The notes under the pieces are model-generated. The model worked only from the letters and a program-made list of their open reading frames with translations. It made no database searches and was not told where the DNA came from. This document shows, piece by piece, positions 26,152 through 34,902 of a stretch of DNA of 64,000 bases. Source of the stretch: Pseudobacter ginsenosidimutans (GTDB lineage Bacteria; Bacteroidota; Bacteroidia; Chitinophagales; Chitinophagaceae); contig NZ_CP042431.1 in the NCBI RefSeq assembly GCF_007970185.1, forward strand, positions 3,162,001 through 3,226,000, read 5' to 3'. Position 1 is the stretch's first letter. Every line of letters starts with the position of its first letter. Position numbers and translations under genes: made by a program.

Positions 26152-28299
26152 ATGAAGCAACAGCTAGTTGTGTGGGGGATCTTACTATTATCAACAATAT
26201 CGGTTAAGGCACAACAGCAACAGCTGAACCTGGCAATGGGGAAACTGTCGCTGCAATTCCGCTTGAATGATGATGGCGCTCCTGAGTATGCAGTCAACTA
26301 CAATCAGCAGCCAGTGGTGAAACCATCTGCCATGGGATTTATTTTGAAAGAAGCCGACAGCATTTTCTACAAGGATTTTGTAGTACGAGGAGTAGACTCC
26401 CTGCTGAAGGACGAGGCCTGGCAGCCGGTTTGGGGTGAAGTGAGATCCATCCGGAATCATTACAGGCAAGTGACCGTTCACCTGCAACAGAAGAATTATC
26501 CCTTCAGGTTATTGGATATCGAGTTCCGTGTATTTGAAGATGGTGTGGGATTCCGTTATCGTTTTCCACAGCAATCACAATTGAAATACTTCATCGTAAC
26601 GAAGGAGCTGACAGCCTTCCGGCTCACCGGCGATCACAAAGCTTTCTGGATCCCCGGCGACTATGATTCCAACGAATATCTCTACAACACTACACGCATC
26701 AGTGAAATAGACAATCGCAAGGCAGTAGCAGCAGCCACTGATATTGCTGTGCGTACAGCGCCCGATCCCTTTGCCGTGCAAACTCCCCTGATGCTGAAAA
26801 CAGCCGAAGGTTTGTACATCAACATTCATGAAGCGGCATTGCTGAATTATTCATCCATGCAACTGCATGCAGACAGAACTTCTTTTGCCCTCTCGGCCAG
26901 CCTGGTGCCTGATGCGGTAGGCAATATGGCCTACCTGCATGCACCGGCAAGCACGCCCTGGAGAACGATACTGGTAAGTGATAAAGCTGCCGATATCCTC
27001 AATTCCAAAATGGTGCTCAACCTGAACGAACCCAATGTGCTCCCCACTACTGACTGGATCAAACCCATGAAGTTTGCCGGCGTATGGTGGGAAATGCAGG
27101 TGGGTAAAAGCACCTGGAGCATTTCCGATCGTGCAGATACCACAAGCGGTGATGGCGATCTGATCCCCAATGGAAGACATGGAGCAAATACGGTTAATGT
27201 TAAACGTTATATCGACTTCGCTTCCAAAAACGGGATCCGCGGTGTGCTGGTGGAAGGATGGAATACAGGATGGGAAGACTGGTTCGGTAACTGGAAAGAA
27301 GAAGTGTTCGACTTCGTTACGCCATATCCTGATTTCGATCTGAAAGAACTGAACCGCTATGCTGCATCAAAGGGCGTGGAGCTGATCATGCACCATGAGA
27401 CCAGCGGCTCCGCTACCAACTACGACCGCCGGATGGACAGCGCCTTCCGATTCATGAAAGCCCACGGATACCAGTCAGTAAAAACAGGTTATGTAGGCCG
27501 CATCATTCCCCGCGGCGAAGCGCACGACGGACAATGGATGGTGAACCATTTTGAAAGGATGGCGCGCAAAGCCGCCAGCTACCAGATCAGTTTCGATGCG
27601 CATGAGGCGATGCGCCCAACAGGATTACACCGCACTTTTCCCAACTGGATGGCCAGCGAAGCAGGAAGAGGCAATGAATACAATGCATTCAGCACCGGCA
27701 GTCCTCCCGAGCATGAGACCATCCTGCCATTCACTAGACTGATCGGAGGACCGATGGATTACACACCGGGCATCTTTAAAATGAAAGGTTATTGCGGCTA
27801 TGCGCCGGACAGGCAAATGCATACCACACTGGTAAAGCAGCTGGCCCTCTACGTTACCATCTACAGTCCGCTGCAAATGGTAGCCGACTTCCCAGAACAT
27901 TATGAAGCGCATGATGATGCATTTCAGTTCATCCGTGATGTGCCGGTTGACTGGGATGATACCAGGGTGATTGCCGCAGAGCCGGGAGATTATGTAGCTT
28001 ATGCAAGAAAAGAAAAAGGAAAAGAGAACTGGTTCATCGGAGCCGTCACTGATGAAGAAAAAAGAAAAATGAATGCGCCGTTGAATTTTCTCGAAAAAGG
28101 AAAACAGTACCTGGCCACTGTATATGCCGATGCGCCGGATGCAGATTGGAAAACCAATCCGGAATCCTATGTGATCAAACAATATGTTGTGGACCAGAAT
28201 ACGGTGCTGAAACTGGATCTAGCTCCGGGTGGCGGCGCAGCCGTCAGCATCAAGCCTTTGACAGCGCCGGCGCCCAAAACGGTTTCTAAATACAAATAG
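26152..28299 (+). CDS. Glycoside hydrolase family 97, SusB-like (predicted inverting alpha-glucosidase type)
   Basis: A 715-residue exported glycosidase. Signal peptide WGILLLSTISVKAQ, N-terminal beta-super-sandwich (~25-270), a (beta/alpha)8 barrel carrying GVLVEGWNTGWEDWFGNW, and a C-terminal beta domain. Three Glu residues fit the inverting SusB type: E416 (HHETSG), E485 (DAHEAM) and E509 (RGNEYNAF). Their spacing of 69 and 24 equals that of SusB E439, E508 and E532 as I recall them. Retaining GH97 enzymes use an Asp nucleophile instead. A much longer open frame extends back into susD, but only the ATG at 26152 gives a signal peptide. It probably trims alpha-linked oligosaccharides taken up by the preceding SusC/D. 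Confidence 0.93.
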   Translation: MKQQLVVWGILLLSTISVKAQQQQLNLAMGKLSLQFRLNDDGAPEYAVNYNQQPVVKPSAMGFILKEADSIFYKDFVVRGVDSLLKDEAWQPVWGEVRSIRNHYRQVTVHLQQKNYPFRLLDIEFRVFEDGVGFRYRFPQQSQLKYFIVTKELTAFRLTGDHKAFWIPGDYDSNEYLYNTTRISEIDNRKAVAAATDIAVRTAPDPFAVQTPLMLKTAEGLYINIHEAALLNYSSMQLHADRTSFALSASLVPDAVGNMAYLHAPASTPWRTILVSDKAADILNSKMVLNLNEPNVLPTTDWIKPMKFAGVWWEMQVGKSTWSISDRADTTSGDGDLIPNGRHGANTVNVKRYIDFASKNGIRGVLVEGWNTGWEDWFGNWKEEVFDFVTPYPDFDLKELNRYAASKGVELIMHHETSGSATNYDRRMDSAFRFMKAHGYQSVKTGYVGRIIPRGEAHDGQWMVNHFERMARKAASYQISFDAHEAMRPTGLHRTFPNWMASEAGRGNEYNAFSTGSPPEHETILPFTRLIGGPMDYTPGIFKMKGYCGYAPDRQMHTTLVKQLALYVTIYSPLQMVADFPEHYEAHDDAFQFIRDVPVDWDDTRVIAAEPGDYVAYARKEKGKENWFIGAVTDEEKRKMNAPLNFLEKGKQYLATVYADAPDADWKTNPESYVIKQYVVDQNTVLKLDLAPGGGAAVSIKPLTAPAPKTVSKYK

Positions 28300-28325
28300 A
28301 TCTTTTCAAAAGAGGAATAGGAAGA

Positions 28326-28826
28326 TCATTCGCAGAGTTGGATGGTATCTGTGCCGTAAGTGCTGAATTGGATCTTCTTTACCTTATTGTCCGCTCCATA
28401 ATACAGCACGAGGCAGCCGTAACCGGTCTGGTAAGCGTCCCAAGTAGCATCCTTGATCTTAGGCGTACCCAGCACTTTATTCAGGCTGCCTCTTTTTGTG
28501 CCCAGCATCGTGATGCTCATCTTGCCCTTGAAGGCCGGGCCGATCTCCACGTAATTCCTGCCTGTAAAAAATGTAATGTCTTTGTCTTTGTACACGATCA
28601 TGCCTCCGCATTTCGAACTTGAATTTTCATCAGTCTTACTGGTATAGCAGGGAAATTTTCCCGTGATCTCATTGGAGGTGCGGTCTGGTTTCAGTCCGCT
28701 TACCTTGCCATTGAGAATATCCACTTCGAAAGCCGGACAGCTGACTTTGGAGGATTTTAATTGTGCGAAAGCGGTTGTTGTAAGGGCGAAAGAGATAAAA
28801 AATAATACGAATGCGTAGCATCTCAT
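28326..28826 (-). CDS. Secreted hypothetical protein
   Basis: A 166-residue protein of unknown function. ATG 28826 is chosen because it gives a clear signal peptide (MRCYAFVLFFISFALTTTAF, then AQ); an upstream in-frame start would add 20 residues. The mature part has five Cys (SCPAF, FPCYT, SKCGG, YGCLV, LCE), compatible with disulfides in the periplasm or outside the cell. It is transcribed alone, divergent from the M1 peptidase and convergent with the GH97 gene. The C-terminal half has alternating hydrophobic residues suggestive of beta-sheet. Confidence 0.7.
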   Translation of the reverse strand: MRCYAFVLFFISFALTTTAFAQLKSSKVSCPAFEVDILNGKVSGLKPDRTSNEITGKFPCYTSKTDENSSSKCGGMIVYKDKDITFFTGRNYVEIGPAFKGKMSITMLGTKRGSLNKVLGTPKIKDATWDAYQTGYGCLVLYYGADNKVKKIQFSTYGTDTIQLCE

Positions 28827-28972
28827 AGGTGAACTTTTCCTTTCTAATACAAATTCCTTGCTAAATTTTATTTCGATGTGCTGCACTCTGTGATCAATTT
28901 GACCGGTGGTAACACTGAGTTGGTGAATTCCATTATCTTTAAACCTTTTCTATCCAATAAAATCAAGGAGTT

Positions 28973-30928
28973 ATGAATTTAGTGACCAGATTATTTGCAG
29001 GAGCCTGCCTGTCGGCCATCAGCCTGGGCGCTGTTGCACAAACAAACTCGGTCTATGATCAGCACGAAACCTTTGCGCCATTGTTCTATCCGGCCTTTGG
29101 CGATGAAGTGCGTGCGGCCGATGGTACCCCCGGACCCCGTTACTGGCAGAACAGGGCTGATTACAAGATCGAAGCTACGCTGGACGACCAGGCACATGGC
29201 GTTTCAGGTAATGTAGTGATCACCTACACCAATAACAGCCCGCAGAACCTCAGCTTCGTGTGGCTGCAGCTCGATCAGAACATTTACAGCCAGGAATCCC
29301 GCGGTGTTGCAGCAACTGCCACTACAGGCGGACGCTGGGCCAACCGTAAGGCTTTCGATGGCGGCTACAATATCGCTTCCGTAACCCTGATCCAGGATGG
29401 TAAAGAAACTCCTGCTTCCTACACTGTAACCGATACAAGGATGCAGATCAGGCTGCCCAAAGAACTGAAAGCTAAAGGCGGCGCTGTACAGTTCAGGATC
29501 CATTATGCTTTTCCTGTTCCTGAATATGGTACAGACCGTATGGGAAGACAGGAATCCAAAAATGGCTGGATCTATGAAATAGCACAATGGTTCCCACGTT
29601 TATGCGTATACGATAATGTGAATGGATGGAACACGCTCCCTTATCTCGGTCAGGGCGAGTTCTACCTGGAATATGGCGATATCAACTACAGCATCACGGC
29701 GCCTGCGGGTCATGTGGTAGTAGGTTCCGGAGAATTGCTCAATCCCAAAGAAGTGCTTACTGCCGAACAACAGAAGCGCTGGAATGATGCATCCAACAGC
29801 GACAAAACTGTAATGCTGCGTACTGCTGCTGAAGCTGGTTCTGCTAAATCCGCTACCGGCAAACCTCTTACCTGGAAATTCAAATGCACCAATACACGGG
29901 ACGTTGCCTGGGCTGCTTCCAAAGCATTCATCTGGGATGCAGCGAAGATCAACCTCCCAGGTGGAAAGAAATCACTCGCCATGAGTGTGTACCCTGTTGA
30001 AAGCGATGGCAACAACGCCTGGGGCCGCTCTACAGAATATGTAAAAGGATGTATCGAATTCTATTCCAAATACCTCTATCCCTACACTTACCCAATGGCG
30101 GTGAATGTGGCCGGTATTGTAGGTGGAATGGAATATCCCGGTATCGTATTCTGCTCTTCACGCGCAACACGCAATGGCCTCTGGGGTGTAACCAATCACG
30201 AGTTCGGTCATAACTGGTTCCCCATGATCGTGGGCAGCGACGAACGCCGCTTCCCCTGGATGGACGAAGGTTTCAACACATTCATCAACGGCCTCGCTGA
30301 TGCTGATTTCAATAACGGAGAATACAATGGCAACCGAGCCATCAATCCCGAAATGGCCGCCAGCTCTTTCTTTGGCGACAGGGCTGAAGCCATCCTCACT
30401 GTTCCTGACGTAACACAACAATACAATCTCGGAACTGTGGCCTACTACAAGCCCGGTTTCGGATTGAAACTGCTGCGCGAGAACATTCTCGGAAAAGAAA
30501 GATTCGATTCCGCTTTCCGCTACTATGTTCACCAGTGGGCTTTCAAACATCCTACTCCCTGGGATTTCTTCCATTGCATCGAGAATGCTGCCGGTGAAAA
30601 TCTGGAATGGTTCTGGCGCGGATGGTTCATGAACAAATGGAAGATCGATCTGGCTGTAACAGATGTTGCCGCTATTCAAAACGATCCTTCCAAAGGAAGC
30701 TCCATCACCATCGCAACACTGGAGAAACTGCCGATGCCTGTTACTATCGAGGTCAAAGAAGCAAATGGAAAAACAGGACGCATTACGCTCCCTGTTGAAG
30801 TTTGGCAACATGGCGCAGTTTGGAAATTCAACTACGCCAGCACAGATAAAGTGGTGTCCGTAGTGGTGGATCCGGACAAAACCATTCCTGATGTGAATCT
30901 CAAGAACAATACCTGGACAGCTCCATAA
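28973..30928 (+). CDS. M1-family zinc metallopeptidase, secreted
   Basis: A 651-residue aminopeptidase-type enzyme with a signal peptide ending GAVAQ. The zinc site is complete: H409-E-F-G-H413, 18 residues, then E432 in WMDEGFNTF (HExxH-x18-E). The exopeptidase motif is [11 protein letters not shown], a variant of GAMEN. The N-terminal beta domain (~55-240) and C-terminal segment match M1 organisation. AAGGAG lies only two bases from the start codon, too close for an ideal ribosome site. TATCTTTA (28934-28941), one mismatch from TAnnTTTG, may be its promoter. Likely role: trimming peptides in the periplasm or outside the cell. Confidence 0.93.
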   Translation: MNLVTRLFAGACLSAISLGAVAQTNSVYDQHETFAPLFYPAFGDEVRAADGTPGPRYWQNRADYKIEATLDDQAHGVSGNVVITYTNNSPQNLSFVWLQLDQNIYSQESRGVAATATTGGRWANRKAFDGGYNIASVTLIQDGKETPASYTVTDTRMQIRLPKELKAKGGAVQFRIHYAFPVPEYGTDRMGRQESKNGWIYEIAQWFPRLCVYDNVNGWNTLPYLGQGEFYLEYGDINYSITAPAGHVVVGSGELLNPKEVLTAEQQKRWNDASNSDKTVMLRTAAEAGSAKSATGKPLTWKFKCTNTRDVAWAASKAFIWDAAKINLPGGKKSLAMSVYPVESDGNNAWGRSTEYVKGCIEFYSKYLYPYTYPMAVNVAGIVGGMEYPGIVFCSSRATRNGLWGVTNHEFGHNWFPMIVGSDERRFPWMDEGFNTFINGLADADFNNGEYNGNRAINPEMAASSFFGDRAEAILTVPDVTQQYNLGTVAYYKPGFGLKLLRENILGKERFDSAFRYYVHQWAFKHPTPWDFFHCIENAAGENLEWFWRGWFMNKWKIDLAVTDVAAIQNDPSKGSSITIATLEKLPMPVTIEVKEANGKTGRITLPVEVWQHGAVWKFNYASTDKVVSVVVDPDKTIPDVNLKNNTWTAP

Positions 30929-30952
30929 GCTGATCCCATAAGAAATTGCTAC

Positions 30953-30982
30953 AGCCCGCATCGATCGATGCGGGCTTTTTTT
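30953..30982 (+). terminator. Terminator after the M1 peptidase
   Basis: AGCCCGCATCGA (30953-30964) and TCGATGCGGGCT (30965-30976) form a perfect 24-base palindrome followed by a T-tract. Confidence 0.93.
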
Positions 30983-31082
30983 GTCCTGAAAAATTGCAGC
31001 ACTTCAGCCACTCTTTTCCGCAGTTGGCGGTGAGCTATATACCCTGCATCCCTAAACGCTAGAAGGTCCTGCGACGGAAAAG

Positions 31083-31090
31083 TATTTTTG
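31083..31090 (+). promoter_or_regulatory. Promoter -7 element of the NHL-repeat gene
   Basis: TATTTTTG matches TAnnTTTG and lies 33 bases before the ATG at 31124. That position argues against an in-frame start at 31088, which would fall inside the promoter. No -33 TTTG was seen at the expected spacing. Confidence 0.55.
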
Positions 31091-31123
31091 ATTGTCATTG
31101 ATGGCAACCATTCAATCCTTAGT

Positions 31124-32461
31124 ATGAAAAAGTTTTTTGTAGTAGTTAGTTTGTTGGGAATATTGAGTTGCAGTAAGTCAGGGGACGATGCCGACCCTGG
31201 CGGGAATCCCAATCCCAACCCTGATCCTGGCGGTGGCAACAATTCGGAATTGACCATCACCACCATCACACCGAACAGTGCGGAAAGAGTTCCTGTTACC
31301 ATTAATGGCACAGGTTTCCATACCACCGCCAATCAAAACCTGGTACATATCAGCGGCCTGCCAGCCACCGTAACGAAAGCTACGGCCACATCACTGGAAA
31401 TTACATTGCCCGATAATCTCGCGGCAGGTGATCATGATGTAATGATCACAACCAAAGGAAAACAAGTGACTAAGGTAAAAGGCTTCCACCTCATCGGCTG
31501 GATCGTGAGCAATTTTGTTGGTTCCGGCGCTTCAGGCAATGCAGATGGTGCTGGTAATGTTGCGAGTTTCCAGCAAATGGTAGGACTGACAACTGATGCC
31601 GCAGGCAATTTTTATTTATCCGATCTCAACAGGATCAGGAAGATCACGCCACAGGGTGTGGTGAGCACTTTTGCCGGAAGCGTATCAGGTCATGCCGATG
31701 GTACGGGAGCCAATGCGAGGTTCAGTCTGCCCGCCAGCATCGCCATCGACAATGCGGGTAATCTCTATGTGGCGGACCGTTTCAATCATATGATCAGGAA
31801 GATCACACCCGCACAGGAAGTTACTACCATCGCAGGCACAGGCGAACTCGGAAATGTGAATGGTGCAGGGAATATTGCAAAGTTCAGTATGCCTTATGGT
31901 ATTGCTGTAAACCCTGCCGGCACTCATTTGTTCGTAGGCGATGAAGGGAACGATGCTATCCGGAAGATCGATCTTGCCACCAATATAGTGACAACTGTTG
32001 CAGGTAATGGAACCAGTACGAGAAAAGATGATGTAGGGATACTGGCCGGCATTCCTTCTCCCGGTAACCTGGCATTTGATGCAGACGGAAATCTTATCAT
32101 CACAGAAAAGGGAGCAGGTATGATCAGAAAGATGGCGCCCGATGGAAGAGTAACCACTCTCGGAGGTTTCGATCCACGGCAGGATGTGAACATACAACCT
32201 ACGCATCTTTCTTTCGACAGTGAGAAAAATATCTATGTCGTATTCAGTGGCGGAAGAGAGATAAAAAAATATACACCGGCCGGAGCATCCAGCTTCTTTG
32301 CCGGAGCCTGGATGGGGCCTGACCTGGAAGATGGCGCTGCCAGCGTTATCCAGTTCAAGCGGCCTGAAGGCATTGTGGTGAAGGAAGATGGACAGGGAAA
32401 CAAAACGATCTACGTGGTAGATCAATTGAGAAAGAAGATCAAAAAGATCACGAAACAATAA
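31124..32461 (+). CDS. IPT/TIG-domain and NHL-repeat lipoprotein
   Basis: A 445-residue lipoprotein (lipobox ILSC, Cys16) followed by a Pro/Gly/Asn-rich linker. Then comes an IPT/TIG immunoglobulin-like domain (~42-120, TITTITPNSAERVPVTINGT) and a six-bladed-type NHL propeller (~130-445). Propeller repeats include IAIDNAGNLYVADRFNHMIR, IAVNPAGTHLFVGDEGNDAI and LAFDADGNLIITEKGAGMIR. Such proteins are common cell-surface binding proteins in Bacteroidota; the ligand is unknown. It is a single gene with its own promoter and terminator. Confidence 0.88.
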   Translation: MKKFFVVVSLLGILSCSKSGDDADPGGNPNPNPDPGGGNNSELTITTITPNSAERVPVTINGTGFHTTANQNLVHISGLPATVTKATATSLEITLPDNLAAGDHDVMITTKGKQVTKVKGFHLIGWIVSNFVGSGASGNADGAGNVASFQQMVGLTTDAAGNFYLSDLNRIRKITPQGVVSTFAGSVSGHADGTGANARFSLPASIAIDNAGNLYVADRFNHMIRKITPAQEVTTIAGTGELGNVNGAGNIAKFSMPYGIAVNPAGTHLFVGDEGNDAIRKIDLATNIVTTVAGNGTSTRKDDVGILAGIPSPGNLAFDADGNLIITEKGAGMIRKMAPDGRVTTLGGFDPRQDVNIQPTHLSFDSEKNIYVVFSGGREIKKYTPAGASSFFAGAWMGPDLEDGAASVIQFKRPEGIVVKEDGQGNKTIYVVDQLRKKIKKITKQ

Positions 32462-32489
32462 TCCGACGGCAAATGTGGTTGTAACAGAG

Positions 32490-32514
32490 AGGGCCTGCAT
32501 ATGCAGGCCCTTTA
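32490..32514. terminator. Bidirectional terminator
   Basis: AGGGCCTGCAT (32490-32500) and ATGCAGGCCCT (32501-32511) form a perfect palindrome followed by TTA. It lies between the convergent NHL gene and the minus-strand beta-barrel pair. Confidence 0.85.
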
Positions 32515-32534
32515 TTATAGTGTGAAGGACCCCG

Positions 32535-33116
32535 TTAGAATATAAATGATAAACCACCACTCGCTACCACGAGTTTGGCATCAGCCGAACCAAATGGATT
32601 GTCGATCCCCTTGGCATACCTGAAATCGATACCCAGCCCGTTCTTCATGCGATAACCAAATCCAAAGGCGACGGTTGTGCCTATTTTTGTCAATTGATCT
32701 TTTGTATCCATTTCTTCTTTTGTTTCCACATTGGTGGCTTTATTTGTGATCATGAAGCCAGGCTGCAGGCCCGCTTCCACATGAAGGCCACTGATATGCT
32801 GGTATTGGAAAAGCAATGGCAGCCGCACATAGTTCAACTCCATTTTCGTTCCTGCTACTTTGGCGCCTTCTCCTGAGTAGATCAGCTCAGATTGAATATT
32901 GAAATTTTTAGAAACAGGGAACACCGCAATACCGCCTGCATAAAATGATTGTACTCCTGATACCTCCAGACCTTCGTGTTTCCAGTTGAAGCTGGAACTG
33001 TTTACGCCAGCCTTAACGCCGAAGCGTACACGAGTTTTTGTTGGTGTGGTTGTTTCCTGTGCAGTCACTGAATACGCAGCAGATGCCAAAAGAATTAAGG
33101 CAAATATTTTTTTCAT
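32535..33116 (-). CDS. Small outer-membrane beta-barrel protein (PorT/OmpW-like fold)
   Basis: A 193-residue exported protein; the signal peptide ends SVTAQ. Barrel-type alternation starts at RVRFGVKAGVNSSSFNW and ends in the aromatic C-terminus GGLSFIF typical of outer-membrane barrels. It is a diverged paralogue of the preceding gene (shared FGVKAGVN/YGLKAGLN, FNIQSELIYS/FAFQPELIYS and LNYVRLPLLFQ/YDFARMPLTFQ), from which it is separated by 21 bases, so the two are probably co-transcribed. Function unknown. Confidence 0.82.
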   Translation of the reverse strand: MKKIFALILLASAAYSVTAQETTTPTKTRVRFGVKAGVNSSSFNWKHEGLEVSGVQSFYAGGIAVFPVSKNFNIQSELIYSGEGAKVAGTKMELNYVRLPLLFQYQHISGLHVEAGLQPGFMITNKATNVETKEEMDTKDQLTKIGTTVAFGFGYRMKNGLGIDFRYAKGIDNPFGSADAKLVVASGGLSFIF

Positions 33117-33137
33117 GATAAATGTTTTAATATGGTT

Positions 33138-33707
33138 TTACTTTTTTCCTTCGAGTGAGAAAGACAATCCGATACTGAGCGTGGTGAGTTTTCCATCCAG
33201 TTCCTTGCCAACATTGGAAAGACTGGATGCATAGCGGACATTGGCGCCGATACCGGATGGATGACGATAACCAGCACCCATGATCAATCCTGTATTGAAT
33301 GTTTCCATATCCGGGATGTCCATTTTCTGATCGATCACAAAAGCATCTGCTGTTGCTTTGATCATCACACCCACCTGTGCGCCAAACTCTGCGTACACAC
33401 CGGTGTGATGGCGTAATTGAAATGTGAGCGGCATTCTCGCAAAATCATACATATACTTCACGCCAGGTGCTCTGAATCCTTCTTTTGAATAAATGAGTTC
33501 TGGTTGAAATGCAAACACTTTGCTGAAGGGCAGGGTCGCTTGCACCCCTGCATACCAGGAGTTGAGATTATGCGTGGCGCCTGCTTCTTTTCCGGTGAGG
33601 CCCGATACATTCAGACCTGCTTTCAATCCGTATTGAACATTGGTTGATTGTGCATTTGACAAAAACGCAAGGGCAAGAATCAAAGCCATAAGGGTTGTTT
33701 GTTTCAT
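33138..33707 (-). CDS. Small outer-membrane beta-barrel protein, paralogue of the next gene
   Basis: A 189-residue exported protein (MKQTTLMALILALAFLSNAQ) with the barrel opening VQYGLKAGLNVSG. The ATG at 33707 is chosen over an in-frame start 27 bases upstream because it gives a clean signal peptide. It resembles the downstream paralogue across its length. Its promoter must lie in the gap shared with the divergent phosphodiesterase gene, where a palindrome (33789-33803) sits 82 bases before its start. Function unknown. Confidence 0.8.
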   Translation of the reverse strand: MKQTTLMALILALAFLSNAQSTNVQYGLKAGLNVSGLTGKEAGATHNLNSWYAGVQATLPFSKVFAFQPELIYSKEGFRAPGVKYMYDFARMPLTFQLRHHTGVYAEFGAQVGVMIKATADAFVIDQKMDIPDMETFNTGLIMGAGYRHPSGIGANVRYASSLSNVGKELDGKLTTLSIGLSFSLEGKK

Positions 33708-33788
33708 CGGTAATTTTTTTAGTTGATGGAACAAATTTGAAGCGATACAGACAGTCCAGGAAGGCTCACTTAATGGATGAGATGTTCT

Positions 33789-33803
33789 GTTTAACGGTTA
33801 AAC
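33789..33803. promoter_or_regulatory. Palindrome resembling a LacI-family operator (variant spacing)
   Basis: GTTTAAC-G-GTTAAAC is a perfect palindrome with an odd centre. The arms match those of the two sites at 33906 and 34866, but the centre is one base shorter. It lies between the beta-barrel pair and the first GDPD gene. It may be a weaker site or belong to another regulator. Confidence 0.4.
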
Positions 33804-33844
33804 CAGATTAATGATTTGGTAATATGTGCGCATCTCTTTTCGTC

Positions 33845-33852
33845 TATTTTTG
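33845..33852 (+). promoter_or_regulatory. Promoter -7 element for the first GDPD gene
   Basis: TATTTTTG matches TAnnTTTG. Transcription would start near 33860, placing the operator at 33906-33921 within the leader, where a bound repressor would act as a roadblock. Confidence 0.5.
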
Positions 33853-33905
33853 CAAAAATTATTTTTCGATTCACAAAAAGTTTTACTTTTAACCTAATGA
33901 ACAAT

Positions 33906-33921
33906 GTTTAATCGATTAAAC
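33906..33921. promoter_or_regulatory. LacI-family operator upstream of the first GDPD gene
   Basis: GTTTAATCGATTAAAC is a perfect 16-base palindrome with the central CG typical of LacI/GalR operators. It shares the core TTTAAnCGATTAAA with the site just before lacI (34868-34881). It ends 30 bases before the ATG at 33952. Confidence 0.75.
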
Positions 33922-33951
33922 ACGTATTTTACGATTGCTTATTGAAGTTTT

Positions 33952-34812
33952 ATGATTGCCAAACTGAAATTAACAGCCATATTTTCCGCTACCGCTTTAT
34001 TGTTGAGCTGCTCAAAAGGCGGCGATAATAAAACCGAGAATCCGGACCCGGGAACAAATCCTCCCACCACCTACGTTCCAGACAACCGCGTTGTTGCACA
34101 CAGGGGCGCATTCAAAGAATTCAGTCTTCCCGAAAATTCTATCGCATCACTCGAAAAAGCCATGGAGCTTTCCTGCTATGCTTCCGAATGCGATCTCGCC
34201 ATGACCAAAGACAAACAGGTAGTGATCTGGCATGATGAGAAGATCAATGGACAATACGTGAAAGATATTAACTACGCAGACATTCAAAGTACTACTTTGT
34301 CGAATAACGAAAAGATCCCGACCCTGGCAGCATACCTCGATAAGGTAGTGGCCAATAAGAAGATCATTTTGTGGATGGATGTGAAATCACTCTCCGACGC
34401 AGCCGGCGGCAACGAATGGAGCAGCCAGACCGCAGAAGCTGCAGCAGCATTGGTTCGCAGCAAGCAGGCCCAGAAATACGTCTGCTTCATCGTTGGGCGC
34501 AAAGCGGTGCTAGACAGAAGTCTCACCGCCGCAAAAGGCGAATGGCCTTCCGGTTATATGAACGTAGATTACACTCCTGCACAATTCCAGTCAGCAGGAT
34601 ACACCTGGGCCAATTTCGATTATTCAAAATTCTACACCAACAGCACCAGCCAGAATACAAGCCTGATAGCCGACTACAAAGCCAAACAGATCAAACTCTC
34701 TGTTTACACCGTTGATGATGAAGATGCCATGAACTGGTTTGCTGCTAATAAGAATATAGACGCAATCTCAACGAATTACCCTTTCAAATTGCTGCAGAAG
34801 GTCAGAAAGTAA
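33952..34812 (+). CDS. Glycerophosphodiester phosphodiesterase-family lipoprotein (first of three)
   Basis: A 286-residue GDPD-family protein with a lipobox (LLSC, then SKGG), so probably anchored in a membrane. The active-site motifs are present: VVAHRGAF and LPENSIASL, the metal pair in ASECDLAMTKD and the second His in VIWHDE. At the place of the usual E-I-K metal motif it has LWMDVKS, with Asp for Glu. The family splits glycerophosphodiesters into glycerol-3-phosphate and an alcohol; here the true substrate may differ. It has its own promoter and a LacI-type operator and sits just upstream of the lacI-led operon that encodes two more GDPDs. Confidence 0.9.
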   Translation: MIAKLKLTAIFSATALLLSCSKGGDNKTENPDPGTNPPTTYVPDNRVVAHRGAFKEFSLPENSIASLEKAMELSCYASECDLAMTKDKQVVIWHDEKINGQYVKDINYADIQSTTLSNNEKIPTLAAYLDKVVANKKIILWMDVKSLSDAAGGNEWSSQTAEAAAALVRSKQAQKYVCFIVGRKAVLDRSLTAAKGEWPSGYMNVDYTPAQFQSAGYTWANFDYSKFYTNSTSQNTSLIADYKAKQIKLSVYTVDDEDAMNWFAANKNIDAISTNYPFKLLQKVRK

Positions 34813-34865
34813 GTTTCACTGAAAGGATAATTGATCCAACACCTTATCGCATTTTTTTACACCTG

Positions 34866-34883
34866 GATTTAAACGATTAAATC
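34866..34883. promoter_or_regulatory. LacI-family operator upstream of lacI
   Basis: GATTTAAACGATTAAATC is palindromic except at one central pair and holds the core TTTAAACGATTAAA, matching the operator at 33906-33921 in all but one base. It ends 20 bases before the regulator's ATG, suggesting autoregulation and control of the whole downstream operon. Confidence 0.7.
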
Positions 34884-34902
34884 AAGCCGGGCCGGGAAAG
34901 CC

